Of a stretch of 64,000 nt of DNA, positions 1-9,109 are shown piece by piece. The notes beneath the pieces were generated by a model that saw nothing but the letters and a program-made list of their open reading frames with translations, was not told where the DNA came from and searched no databases. A program made the translations under genes and the position numbers. This DNA comes from UBA9926 sp038131595 (GTDB lineage: Bacteria; Pseudomonadota; Gammaproteobacteria; Pseudomonadales; Azotimanducaceae), in NCBI GenBank assembly GCA_038131595.1, contig JAYPPR010000001.1, forward strand, positions 62,001-126,000, in the 5' to 3' direction. How positions within the stretch are numbered: position 1 is the first letter of the stretch; the number at the start of each line of letters is the position of its first letter.

Positions 1-971
1 GAGTAGGTGAAGCCGTGGGCGAACTCTCCCCCAGACGTGGTGATGACTTCAGCGATGGCATCGCTCACGCCAACGCCACCGAGCGGTTGATAACCGTTGG
101 TGACCGCCTTTGCGAACGTAATCAGATCAGGGGTGTAGTCGAACGTTTCACAGCCCCACAGATTGCCTGTGCGACCAAACCCGCAGATCACCTCATCGCT
201 GATGAGGAGCACGCCTCGCTCTTTACAAATTTGCGCAATCAGCGGCCAGTAGTTGGCCGGTGGGATGATCACTCCGCCTGCACCTTGAATGGGCTCAGCG
301 ATAAACGCTGCGACTCGATCAGCGCCTAGACTGTCAATTTTATGCGCCAGCGCCTCGGCAGCGCGCTTGCCGAGCGCTTCACTTGAAAGTGGCTGGTCGG
401 CATCGAAATCATAGGGTTGTTCAATGTGCTCGACGTAAGGCAGCGCACTCATTTGCTTATGCATGCCATCCATTCCGCCAAGACTGGCTGCAGCGATGGT
501 GCTGCCGTGGTAGGCGTTTTTTCGGCTAATAAAGATTTTCTTGTCGGGCTGCCCTAGTAGGTCGAAATACCGATGCACCAGGCGAATATTCGTGTCGTTG
601 GCTTCCGATCCTGAATTGGTGAAGAAGACGTGGTTAAAGCCTTCTGGCAACAGGTCAGTCATTCGCTCCGCGAGTTCGATGGTTGCATCGGTACTGCAAT
701 TGAAAAAGCTGTTGTAGAACGGGAGCGCGTTCAGTTGCTGGGTAATGGCGTCGATGATGGTCTGCTGGCTATAGCCCAAATTGGTGCACCAAAGTCCTGA
801 CATCCCATCCAGTAATTCGCGCCCCTCGCTGTCAATGATATGGACGCCCTCACCCCGAACATAGGTTCTGCCCGGGGCCTTTTTGTACTGCGCGAAATCG
901 GTGAACGGGTGAAGAAGATGGGCGGTATCGCTGGCGAGTAAGTCCGCGGTGAGGCGAGTGGTAGGCTTCAT
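1..971 (-). CDS. Class III PLP aminotransferase, probable putrescine/polyamine-pyruvate aminotransferase (3' end cut by window edge)
   Basis: Reading leftwards from the ATG at 971-969, 323 codons stay open to the window edge; the C-terminal part (perhaps a quarter of a family member of about 450 residues) lies outside. Fold-type I class III hallmarks are visible: the phosphate-binding TNSGSEAND segment, SDEVICGFGRTG with the PLP-pairing Asp at residue 259, and FAKAVTNGYQPLGG with the Schiff-base Lys at 288. The enzyme would transfer an amino group from a diamine or omega-amino acid to a keto acid in the cytoplasm. Substrate is inferred from context: the rightward genes at 4034-7698 encode gamma-glutamylputrescine synthetase, its oxidase and an agmatinase-type ureohydrolase, and SpuC-type aminotransferases of this class accompany such sets. 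Other omega-amino-acid transaminase activities cannot be excluded. Confidence 0.9.
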   Translation of the reverse strand, partial: MKPTTRLTADLLASDTAHLLHPFTDFAQYKKAPGRTYVRGEGVHIIDSEGRELLDGMSGLWCTNLGYSQQTIIDAITQQLNALPFYNSFFNCSTDATIELAERMTDLLPEGFNHVFFTNSGSEANDTNIRLVHRYFDLLGQPDKKIFISRKNAYHGSTIAAASLGGMDGMHKQMSALPYVEHIEQPYDFDADQPLSSEALGKRAAEALAHKIDSLGADRVAAFIAEPIQGAGGVIIPPANYWPLIAQICKERGVLLISDEVICGFGRTGNLWGCETFDYTPDLITFAKAVTNGYQPLGGVGVSDAIAEVITTSGGEFAHGFTY

Positions 972-1363
972 AGGGACCTCTGTCTCTAATGTTTGGGGGT
1001 AGTTGCTGGAAGTTTAAAGTTTGCAGAGTCTGCTCCGCAACCAGGCCTCAAAGACAAGACTCAGCCCCGCTAAGCCATCAAAATGAGCCCATAAAGCAAT
1101 TAGGTTTTTGATCAGTTTTTAGTCATCCAAGACACTGTCTGGTTGGATGAAATAGTAAGGTTCCAGGGTCCACTACCTGGTTCTCGACGGTTCCGAAGTC
1201 AAGCGAGCATTGCGATAAGGTCTTGATTTCTATTGACACTTCACGGTTCTGGCGCATACTGAAGCGAGTAAGGAACAATTTATGAACCTCAAATCGCGCG
1301 CTTTGTTAGTACGCCCTACAAAACGCCAATCAGTTCGGGGGGAGTGATTACCACTCGATACCC
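972..1363. other. Intergenic region between divergent genes
   Basis: This 392-base stretch separates the leftward aminotransferase from the rightward amidohydrolase and must hold promoters for both. I see one good sigma-70-like promoter for the rightward gene (1233-1260). I see no convincing coding sequence and no clear operator palindrome. Confidence 0.5.
1233..1260 (+). promoter_or_regulatory. Putative sigma-70 promoter for the amidohydrolase operon
   Basis: A perfect -35 box TTGACA (1233-1238) is followed after 16 bases by CATACT (1255-1260), which matches 4 of 6 positions of the -10 consensus. It lies about 100 bases before the ATG at 1364. It is predicted from sequence only. Confidence 0.45.
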
Positions 1364-3055
1364 ATGAACAAACAAGCCGCAATCGCCGCAGTGATCGCCC
1401 TCACCAGTATTCTGGGGGCATGCGAAGCGCCGCAACCTGTCGATCTCATCCTTACTGACGCCCGCGTGTACACAGCAGATCGGCGCGATTCATTGCCTTC
1501 AACCCTCGTCATTGATAACGGCAGGATTCTCGCCGTTGGAGACGCGTCCCTACTGGAACGCTTTGAGGGACCAACACGGGCGCTCAGTGGGCGTCTTGTG
1601 CTCCCTGGCTTTCATGATGCGCATACCCACCTGATCTATGGTGGACGTCAGCTCATGCAGTGTGACCTCTCGGGGCTTGTCAGCATTGCGGCCATTCAAT
1701 CGAAACTAGCGGATTGCGATTCAGCGCTTGACCCTGAAGATTGGCTTCTTGGGGGCGGCTGGAATCTATCGCTCTTTCCGGATGCGAACCCCAATCGATC
1801 TATGCTCGACGCGATTAATCCCGATCGTGCTACCGTCTTGGTCGGCGAGGATGGCCACTCGACTTGGGCCTCTTCAAGAGCGCTCGCGCTAGCAGGGATT
1901 ACTGCGGAAACGCCAAACCCGCCCGATGGTGTCATTGAACGAGATCCAAGCGGTAGTCCCTCCGGCACGCTCCGTGAAACGGCACAAAATTTAGTTCACG
2001 CCTATGCCCCCGCCATGCTCGTCGACGATGTGCTAATTGGCGCAGAACGCGCCATTCAGATGGCACATCAATTCGGAATTACTTCTGCCATCGATGCGGC
2101 AACCACCACAGAAGACATCAAGATTTACGAACAGCTGAAAGCGTCCGGCGCGCTCACGTTGAGGATGGTGCTCGCCATAACCATGAATGATCCGGGCCTT
2201 GGGATAGGGTCTCGTACCGACATCGATGTGAGTAAACGCGGCAATGTTGAAGCGCTACGCACAGATGCCGCAAAAATATTTGTCGATGGGGTGCTAGAGG
2301 GAGAAACGGCTGCACTGATTGAACCTTACGATAGCCACGCCGGCGGGCATGGGCATTTACATCTAGATGACGACGAACTCTTCGCACTGGTGGCTTCGCT
2401 GCATGGTGAATCGGTCCAGGTGATGTTCCATGCCATCGGTGATCTCGGCGTGCGAAAAGCGCTGGACGCGGTGGAATTCGCCATTGCCGAGCATGGTCAA
2501 AATGACGCTCGGCATCATATTTCGCACCTCCAATTGGTGGATCCTGCCGACCGAGCAAGGTTTGAGGCATTGAATGTAACCGCCAACATGCAGTCGCTGT
2601 GGGCCATGCCAGACACTTACATCACCGACATTAACCTTCCAGTGGTTGGCGAGCACCGAGTGAATGCGATGTACCCATTTGGTTCCCTTGCCAGGGCAGG
2701 CGCGCGCTTAGCCGCCGGCAGCGATTGGTCGGTGTCGAGCATGAACCCTTTTCTAGCGATAGAGACGGCGGTCACTCGCCAGGACGCCATGGGTCAAATC
2801 GAGGGCGCATTGAATCCAGCGGAAGCAATCTCTTTGGCAGAGGCGGTTCGCGCGCACACGGCCCACGGCGCCTACCTGATGCACCAAGATACGGAATTGG
2901 GCGAACTGTCGATCGGGATGCTGGCTGATTTGATTGTGGTCGATCAGGATATTTTCGCGATTCCTTCCCAAGATATTTCGGAAACAAAGGTTCTGCTGAC
3001 TTTGGTTGGGGGTGAAGTGGTCTTCGAGCGAGAAGAGGCTGGCACGAATGGCTGA
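1364..3055 (+). CDS. YtcJ-like amidohydrolase, predicted lipoprotein
   Basis: 563 residues. The N-terminus is a lipoprotein signal peptide with lipobox L17-G18-A19-C20 and Glu at +2, so an outer-membrane-anchored product is likely. The mature part is an amidohydrolase-3 (YtcJ-type) metal-dependent hydrolase: a small beta-sandwich segment, then PGFHDAHTHL with metal ligands H87 and H89, later HAIGD and HHISHLQL segments and the AAGSDWSVSSMNP segment near the C-terminus. Family members hydrolyse amide or related C-N bonds; the substrate cannot be read from sequence. A good promoter lies upstream, and the stop overlaps the start of the membrane-protein gene by 8 bases, which suggests translational coupling. 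Placement ahead of polyamine-catabolic genes makes an N-acylated amine a reasonable but unproven substrate. Confidence 0.88.
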   Translation: MNKQAAIAAVIALTSILGACEAPQPVDLILTDARVYTADRRDSLPSTLVIDNGRILAVGDASLLERFEGPTRALSGRLVLPGFHDAHTHLIYGGRQLMQCDLSGLVSIAAIQSKLADCDSALDPEDWLLGGGWNLSLFPDANPNRSMLDAINPDRATVLVGEDGHSTWASSRALALAGITAETPNPPDGVIERDPSGSPSGTLRETAQNLVHAYAPAMLVDDVLIGAERAIQMAHQFGITSAIDAATTTEDIKIYEQLKASGALTLRMVLAITMNDPGLGIGSRTDIDVSKRGNVEALRTDAAKIFVDGVLEGETAALIEPYDSHAGGHGHLHLDDDELFALVASLHGESVQVMFHAIGDLGVRKALDAVEFAIAEHGQNDARHHISHLQLVDPADRARFEALNVTANMQSLWAMPDTYITDINLPVVGEHRVNAMYPFGSLARAGARLAAGSDWSVSSMNPFLAIETAVTRQDAMGQIEGALNPAEAISLAEAVRAHTAHGAYLMHQDTELGELSIGMLADLIVVDQDIFAIPSQDISETKVLLTLVGGEVVFEREEAGTNG

Positions 3056-3896
3056 GGCTTCCTTATCAAACACTCGGGAGCAGTGGTTTCAATGGTCGAA
3101 GTACCTGATCTATGCATTGCTCTTTGCCAATATCTTCGCGTTTTTTGCTGAGGAATGGGCCGCGGCGGAACACATGCTGATGGGCGACTGGACACTTGGG
3201 CTCTTCATCGAGACGTTTCCGGCGACCATCGATACGGTGGCCTGGGTGGCGTTACTGCTGATGTTTGAATTGGAAACCTGGCACTTGAATCCGCAGACCA
3301 TGACGGTGGTTGTCAAACGAACCCTGTTGATTGCACGAGTGCTCTGTTACGGATTGATCCTATCGGCCTTTGCTGGGTATACGGAGAAACTGCTCGAGAT
3401 CAATAGCGCACCAGCGATTGGCGCAGCTGAGTTTTGTGGCGACGTCAATCCAGACTTCAAATTGCGACGTGGCCTGGACGACTTTGAGGGGGTCGGTGAA
3501 GAGATCTGCAGTAATGACGGGGTGCTGAGACAACACGACGAGCAGCGTTGGGTGGCAACCATCGAAGACTACGAGCGGTTCAAGGGGCTTGCATGGATAG
3601 ACGTATTGAATGCTGCTGCCTGGCTAGTGATCGTCGCTATGCTCGAGTTTGAAATACGCACGGGGTTGAAAGCCCGTGCTTCTCGACAGAGTGTTAATGC
3701 GCTGAATGCGGTTAAAGGCTTGCTCTATCTTGGGTTGGTGGGTTTTGCGATTTATTGGGGCATTGATGGAAAGCCCATTGATTTCTGGGACGCATTTTTG
3801 TGGATCGTCGCGTTTGTCTATATCGAGCGCAATCTGTTCATACCCTGGGAGGATGCTGCGTTGTCAGTGGCGCCCTCGAGCGCCCCGCAAAGTTAG
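3048..3896 (+). CDS. Multi-pass inner-membrane protein of unknown function
   Basis: The ATG at 3048 is preferred over a longer upstream option because it sits about 9 bases after a purine-rich AGAAGAGG and overlaps the amidohydrolase stop. The 282-residue product has about six hydrophobic segments (roughly residues 15-33, 45-72, 85-108, 180-200, 222-240 and 248-268). A hydrophilic loop between segments three and four contains two Cys residues and many acidic residues and may be exposed outside the membrane. I do not recognise a family. The overlap with the amidohydrolase gene suggests the two are made together. Confidence 0.75.
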   Translation: MAEASLSNTREQWFQWSKYLIYALLFANIFAFFAEEWAAAEHMLMGDWTLGLFIETFPATIDTVAWVALLLMFELETWHLNPQTMTVVVKRTLLIARVLCYGLILSAFAGYTEKLLEINSAPAIGAAEFCGDVNPDFKLRRGLDDFEGVGEEICSNDGVLRQHDEQRWVATIEDYERFKGLAWIDVLNAAAWLVIVAMLEFEIRTGLKARASRQSVNALNAVKGLLYLGLVGFAIYWGIDGKPIDFWDAFLWIVAFVYIERNLFIPWEDAALSVAPSSAPQS

Positions 3897-4033
3897 CAAG
3901 AGAGTGACCGACGAAACAATTAAACGACAAGATCAGTGAGCAATAAGAAAACCCCAGAGCTGAATGAAGCGTGCTTACTTATCAACAGCGCTTTTCTCAC
4001 AGGAAGTGCTCATCACAGAAAAGGAGACCTATC

Positions 4034-5354
4034 GTGGACAGGCCGGCGCATCTAGAAAAGCGCTTAGAACTATTGATTACCGATGCCAACGGGGTGCCCC
4101 GTGGTAAGACCATTGATAGCGAGTCTTTTGAAGAGGACAACCCGCCAAGGTTAGCCGAAGCGGTCCTGTTCCAATGCATCCATGGCAGTTATGCAGAGGC
4201 CACCATGGATGATTACAACCCCAAAGATGAAGATTTCATTTTGTCGCCGGATTGGAGTACCTACCGGCGAACCGCCTGGAAAGACGATAGCGTTGGGCAA
4301 GTCATCTGCGAAGCGCTCGATAAAGAGGGCGAGCCTTTGCCCTACGATACTCGCAATGTACTGCGCCGCGTGCTGAAGGCCTATGAGGCTCGAGGGCTGA
4401 CTCCTATCATCGCGCCGGAAATAGAATTTTATCTCTTGACCGCGCCCAAGCGGGGCGATCAAGCCCTTGAGCCCGGATCGGGCGTCGACGGCCGTGATGA
4501 ATTCGGTGGTGAGGCATTTAGTTTCGACGCGCTCGATCGTTACGCGCCCTTTCGTCACTTTCCTTCAAGAGGCCGCAGAGGCAGCGGAGCTCAGCATTAG
4601 TGCCATCCTTCATGAGGTGGGCGCGGGCCAGATGGAGATCAACGTGGACCATGGGCCAGCGCTCGAGGTTGCCGATCAATTGGTGTTAATGAAGCGACTC
4701 GTCAAAGGGTGTGCGGTTGAACATGGCTATTTGGCGAGTTTTATGGCGAAAACGTCGCTGAAGTCTCCTGGGTCAGGGTTGCATCTCCACTGCAGTATGC
4801 AAGATTCGGAAGGCGTCAATCTGTTCGCCCTCGAGGATGACAAAGCCCCTGCGCAATTGCGTCACTTTATTGGGGGCTTACAAAAATACCTGCCCCAAGG
4901 GTTTGCCTTTCTTGCGCCTAATATCAACAGCTATAAGCGGTTTGCCGGAGATCTTTGCATGCCGCTCAATGTGGAGTGGGGGTACGACAACCGCACCACG
5001 GGACTCCGTGTACCCTATGGTCTTGCCGAAGACGGTCGCGTTGAAATGCGCGTCACTGGCGCAGACGCCAATCCCTATTTGGCAGTTTCCCTGATGTTGG
5101 CGGCGGGTCTTTTAGGGATGGATGAGGCGCTTGAACCCACGATGGCTCAGGAAGAGGACTGTTGGGAGAACGATAGTGATCTGCCCGCTAATCTCGAACT
5201 TGCCTTAGTGAATTTAGAGGAGGCGAGTGCGCTGGCATCATTGATGGGGGAGGAAATCCTTCGAGTCTTTACCTCGATCAAACAGGATGAACTCGAGGAC
5301 TATCACATGCGATTGTCCTCCTGGGAGATCCATTATCTAGGCAGCATGTTGTAG
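4034..5354 (+). CDS. puuA: Gamma-glutamylputrescine synthetase (glutamine synthetase family), split by a +1 frameshift
   Basis: The GTG at 4034 follows AAGGAG by 7 bases and is the best start. The product is a glutamine-synthetase-fold ligase: an N-terminal beta-grasp part (ITDANGVPRGKT), then the catalytic part with EIEFYLL, GQMEINVDHG, PGSGLHLHCS, NRTTGLRVP and RVTGADANPYLA. PuuA/SpuI members ligate glutamate to putrescine using ATP, starting the gamma-glutamylated putrescine route. The reading frame changes near 4545-4553 (GCGCCCTTTC), where one surplus base separates DRYAPF from VTFLQEAAEAAEL. Removing it restores a continuous protein of about 440 residues, normal for the family. I therefore treat the break as a probable sequencing error. 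The oxidase gene follows 7 bases after the stop. Confidence 0.87.
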
Positions 5355-5361
5355 GTCGCTT

Positions 5362-6668
5362 GTGGCTCGTCTTGCGGGTGGCCGCTCTCATATTGGGTTT
5401 CAGAATTCTTGGTATTACGACTCGGCGGCTCACCGTACGCCGTCGCCAAGGCTCGAGGACTCGATCACCGTCGATGTGTGTGTGATTGGCGGCGGTTACA
5501 CGGGCCTTTCGGCAGCGATTGAATTAGCCCGAGCAGGTGCCAACGTGGTGCTGCTTGAGCGTCATGAAGTGGGGAGCGGCGCATCCGGTCGAAATGGCGG
5601 CGTGTTGGGCATGGGTCAACGACTCGACCAAGACGATTTGGAAGAGATGGTGGGCATCGATTGGGCGCGTCATCTCTGGCAGTTATCCATTGATGCGAAT
5701 GACTTAGTACGAGCCAGGGTCAACGAATTTTCTATCGACTGCGACCTAAAAGATGGCGAGCTAACAGTCGCCCATAAAGCCCGCCACGAGCGTTCGCTTT
5801 GGGATTACGCGGAGCACCTTCAGCGTGTCTACGACTACGATGATATTGAGGTGGTTCAAAGAGACGATGTCCATGCGCAGTTAGGGGCTAGCAGCTACTT
5901 TGGTGGCACGCTTGATCATCGTGCCGGCCACTTACACCCACTCAGTCTTGCAAGAGGACTTGCCCGGGCGGCTGAATCTTTAGGTGTCCACATCTTCGAG
6001 CACAGCGAGGTGTCCGCGATCGAGAAAGTAGCGAACGAGCACATCGTGCGAACCGCGCTATAGGGGAAGTGAGGTGCAGCGATGTTGTGGTCGCATGTAA
6101 CGGTTATTTAAACGGTTTGTTACCGAGTGCTGACCGATTCCAAATGCCGATCAATAATTTCATGGTGGCTACGGCTCCTCTCGACGCGGCGGTTGCGAAG
6201 CGCATCAATCGAGACGATGTTGCCGTGGTCGATACGCGGTTTGTGGTGAACTACTTTCATCTTTCCCGAGATCATCGCCTGATCTTCGGTGGCGGTGAAA
6301 ACTATACGCCTTTTTTTCCACAGTCCATCGAGCGTGTTGTTCGACCCAGGCTTGAGGCGGTGTATCCTGAATTGAAGGGTGTTGGCATCGAGTACGAGTG
6401 GGGTGGCACGCTGTCTGTGACGATGAACAGAATGCCGAAGTTTGGCAGAGCCAGTGATGGGATCTATTATGCCGAAGGGTACTCCGGGCATGGAGTTGCC
6501 ATGGCAAACCTTGGAGGCGCCTTGATCGCCGAGGCGATTCTGGGCAAGCCAGAACGATTTGACCAGATGGCGCAGCTGAAGCAACGGGCGTTTCCCGGTG
6601 GGCGCTGGCTAAGATGGCCTGGGCTCATTGCGGGCATGCTGTTTTACTCAATGCTTGACCGGATTTAA
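5362..6668 (+). CDS. puuB: FAD-dependent gamma-glutamylputrescine oxidase-like protein, split by a frameshift
   Basis: A D-amino-acid-oxidase-type flavoprotein of about 435 residues. The N-terminal Rossmann motif VCVIGGGYTGLSAA is followed by LLERHEVGSGASGRNGG, which is typical of glycine/DAO and PuuB enzymes. The C-terminal part has GIYYAEGYSGHGVAMANLGG, the second FAD-contacting segment. The frame breaks near 6058-6064 (GCGCTATAGGGG): downstream codons read GEVRCSDVVVACNG, the expected strand before the second domain, and one missing base explains the break. The start is uncertain; GTG at 5362 is 7 bases after the synthetase stop and lacks a strong ribosome-binding site. The enzyme would oxidise gamma-glutamylputrescine to the aldehyde with O2. 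The nearby aminotransferase and ureohydrolase agree with that role. Confidence 0.85.
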
Positions 6669-6708
6669 CCGCAGTTGCCGTCCCTTAAATGAAGCGAGGA
6701 CCAGCATT

Positions 6709-7698
6709 ATGACGAGTCGTGGATTAACGAATCGCACCCACCCAAGACGTGATTTGCTTGGTTCAGGGAAACCGCAACAGACCTTTAGCGGCACCGATAC
6801 CTTTCTTCGCAGGAAAGCCACGCGAGAGGTTGCAGGGGCAGATGTGGTGGTGTCTGGTTTGCCGTTTGATCTCGCCACGACGTTTCGCCCCGGCGCCCGA
6901 TTTGGGCCCCAGGCCATTCGAGCGGCAAGTGTTCAGTTGGCAGAATTGCTGCCCAATGCCTATCCCTTCAATTTCAACCCTTTTGATGAGCTTGCAGTTG
7001 CTGATTGGGGCGATGTGGAATTTGTGTCGGGTTACCCCGACCAAGCGGTCGCCGTCATTGAGGCTCACGCGAAGCAGTTGCTTGCGCAAGATGTCACCAT
7101 GCTGACATTCGGTGGTGATCACTTTGTGACTTATCCTTTGCTGAAAGCCCATGCCGAGAAATTTGGCAAGCTTTCTCTGGTCCATTTCGATGCCCACGTC
7201 GATACCTGGCCTGATGATGGTAAGCGACTTGATCACGGGTCCATGTTTCTCCGTGCGTTGAACGAAGGACTAATTGATCCCGGTACTTCAGTCCAGATTG
7301 GTATCCGGTCCTTTAGCGAAAGTGATTATGGTTTCAACGTATTGTCAGCGCCTTGGATTCACGAAAATGGGGTGAGGGCCGCAATTCTGGAAATCAGACG
7401 GGTGTTAGGACGGCGCAAGGCCTACCTGACATTTGATATTGACTGCCTTGACCCTGCTTTTGCGCCCGGCACTGGCACGCCTGTGGCGGGTGGGCTGTCA
7501 TCAGCTGAGGCGCTCACCATCGTTCGGGCGTTAGGCCAACTAGAGCTCGTGGGAATGGATATCGTTGAAGTCGCGCCTGCCTACGATCACGCCGAGATTA
7601 CTGCGATCGCGGCGGCCACCTTGGGGCACGATATGCTCTGTTTGCTTGCGCAGAAAAAACGCTTTGAGGCGAGGCAGGCCCGCACTAGCCTGGCTTGA
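6709..7698 (+). CDS. speB: Agmatinase/guanidinobutyrase-type ureohydrolase
   Basis: 329 residues from the ATG at 6709, which lies 8 bases after GCGAGGA. All manganese-binding signatures of the arginase/agmatinase fold are present: GGDHF (H138), DAHVD (D161, H163, D165) and DIDCLDP (D243, D245). The family hydrolyses guanidino groups to amine plus urea; agmatine to putrescine is the best-known case, while some homologues prefer guanidinobutyrate. Position after the putrescine synthetase and oxidase genes fits supply of putrescine to the same route. The stretch between the oxidase stop and this start is only 40 bases, so cotranscription is likely. Confidence 0.9.
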   Translation: MTSRGLTNRTHPRRDLLGSGKPQQTFSGTDTFLRRKATREVAGADVVVSGLPFDLATTFRPGARFGPQAIRAASVQLAELLPNAYPFNFNPFDELAVADWGDVEFVSGYPDQAVAVIEAHAKQLLAQDVTMLTFGGDHFVTYPLLKAHAEKFGKLSLVHFDAHVDTWPDDGKRLDHGSMFLRALNEGLIDPGTSVQIGIRSFSESDYGFNVLSAPWIHENGVRAAILEIRRVLGRRKAYLTFDIDCLDPAFAPGTGTPVAGGLSSAEALTIVRALGQLELVGMDIVEVAPAYDHAEITAIAAATLGHDMLCLLAQKKRFEARQARTSLA

Positions 7699-7740
7699 GG
7701 CCAGTTACCGTGTACTCGTGACGCCGCCCGGCCTCACTGA

Positions 7741-8451
7741 TCACAGATCCTCACGCGATTTATCGCCACGGCGCACAAACCAAATCACTGCATAGACAAA
7801 AGGCGTGTCGAACAGCGCAATCACAATTTTGAGCCCGTAGCCCAGTAGGGTGAGTTGGATGAGTGCCTCGAACGGAATCACTCCAAAAAAAGCGATGCCA
7901 TAAAAGATAACCGTGTCGATGCCTTGGCTCACCACGGTTGAGCCGTTGTTGCGCAGCCAAAGCTTGGCTTCTCCCGTTCGCGCTTTAATGTAGTGAAACG
8001 CCCAAACATCAAACGTCTGACTGACGAGATAGCTTAAGAGTGAGGCGATGGTCACTCTGCCAGCAAATGTCATGACCTCCTCAAATGCCGCTTGCCCCTC
8101 AAACAAGGGGCTTGGGGTCCATGCGACGCTAAGTTGACTCGTTAGCAAAACCAGCGGGTAGCAAAGCGCGGTGCCGAGGACCGCCCGCTGCGCGGCTTTA
8201 GGGCCGGCAAGTTCAGAGATGACATCGGTGATCAAAAAGGTGCTGCTGTAGATCAGGATCGAGACAGTAATCGCTAGCGCGGGCAACCCTGGGATAGAAA
8301 GCTCACCTAGTTTTCCGGCGATAAAAATGGAGGTCACAACACTTCCGGCGAGAATAGGTCCGAGGATCTGATGGCCCAAATAGCGGGCGCTGCCGCACAA
8401 GACGGCAGTGAGGCCAACGGTTGCCAGTAATGCAAGAAGAGGAAACAGCAT
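7741..8451 (-). CDS. yhhQ: Queuosine precursor transporter family protein (VUT/DUF165)
   Basis: 236 residues with about six membrane helices. The pattern ILIYSSTFLITDVISE followed by WAFHYIKARTGEAKLWLRNN and STVVSQGIDTVIFYGIAFF is characteristic of the YhhQ/VUT (DUF165) family, whose E. coli member is known to import 7-deazapurine queuosine precursors. Its ATG at 8451 lies only 3 bases beyond the stop of the leftward phosphoribosyltransferase gene, so the two form an operon. The 3' end faces the ureohydrolase gene across 42 bases. I am confident of the family but not of the exact substrate. Confidence 0.9.
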   Translation of the reverse strand: MLFPLLALLATVGLTAVLCGSARYLGHQILGPILAGSVVTSIFIAGKLGELSIPGLPALAITVSILIYSSTFLITDVISELAGPKAAQRAVLGTALCYPLVLLTSQLSVAWTPSPLFEGQAAFEEVMTFAGRVTIASLLSYLVSQTFDVWAFHYIKARTGEAKLWLRNNGSTVVSQGIDTVIFYGIAFFGVIPFEALIQLTLLGYGLKIVIALFDTPFVYAVIWFVRRGDKSREDL

Positions 8452-8454
8452 GGC

Positions 8455-9072
8455 TTACTGTTTCTCGCCATCGTTATAGGACGGCAGATCGAGCCCATAG
8501 CGCTCGGCTAACGCTGCGACAAAGGGTTTGTGCCTTTTGATTTCCTCTAGGCTAAGGCCCTGGAGTTCATAAGGGAGCACGAGCCAGTCATCCGTTTGAT
8601 CAATGACAAAATCTGGTTTTAGGCTCACCCTCCTTTGTGACGGTTTCTCGTAGAGGCACGCAATTCGAACGGCTTCAGGAAAATTTTTGCGCAGCCGAGA
8701 TTTCAGATGGTCGAGCACTGCGAGCATATTACGACCGGTGGCGAAAACGTCATCCACAATGAGTAACCTGTCGTCGGCGCTCAGTGTGTCCAGCAAATAC
8801 TGGGTCCCGTGAACCTGAATGTCAGGGGTCGCTGAGTGCAATTGCCGAGCGTAATCCGGCGCACCTTGGTAGGAGGTTCGAATGGCGATGTGGTCGGATA
8901 CAACGCCTAGCGTTTGCAGGCACTCTTGTACATAAATGCCCACTGCCGAACCACCTCGCCACAAGCCCACGATAAAGCTCGGCCGAAACCCGGACGCATA
9001 AATGTTGGCTCCGAGCCTGAAGCTTTGATCGATGACCTCCTGCTCGGTGAGAAATGATCGAGTTGGACCCAT
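8455..9072 (-). CDS. Phosphoribosyltransferase (hypoxanthine phosphoribosyltransferase-like), leftward copy
   Basis: Type I PRTase fold: IVGLWRGGSAVG near the N-terminus forms the loop that contacts pyrophosphate, and LLIVDDVFATGRN is the PRPP-binding motif. Members convert a nucleobase and PRPP to a nucleotide in the cytoplasm. The ATG at 9072 is chosen over one at 9111 because the family start resembles TEQEVIDQSFRLG and GGCGAG precedes it; the upstream ATG would overlap the divergent gene's start. A close paralogue runs in the opposite direction from 9110, and a queuosine-precursor-type transporter gene follows after 3 bases. The base recognised cannot be told from sequence. Confidence 0.85.
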   Translation of the reverse strand: MGPTRSFLTEQEVIDQSFRLGANIYASGFRPSFIVGLWRGGSAVGIYVQECLQTLGVVSDHIAIRTSYQGAPDYARQLHSATPDIQVHGTQYLLDTLSADDRLLIVDDVFATGRNMLAVLDHLKSRLRKNFPEAVRIACLYEKPSQRRVSLKPDFVIDQTDDWLVLPYELQGLSLEEIKRHKPFVAALAERYGLDLPSYNDGEKQ

Positions 9073-9109
9073 GGTATGCTCGCCGACTGAGAAAGAAGCA
9101 TAACGCAGC

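Noticed and set aside
15..329. Rightward open frame at the left edge
   Set aside because: It lies antisense to the class III aminotransferase, whose PLP-binding motifs occupy the same bases.
5362..6668. Second selenoprotein or programmed frameshift in the oxidase gene
   Set aside because: The stop reached is TAG and family sequence resumes in another frame, so UGA recoding does not apply; a single missing base is the simpler explanation.
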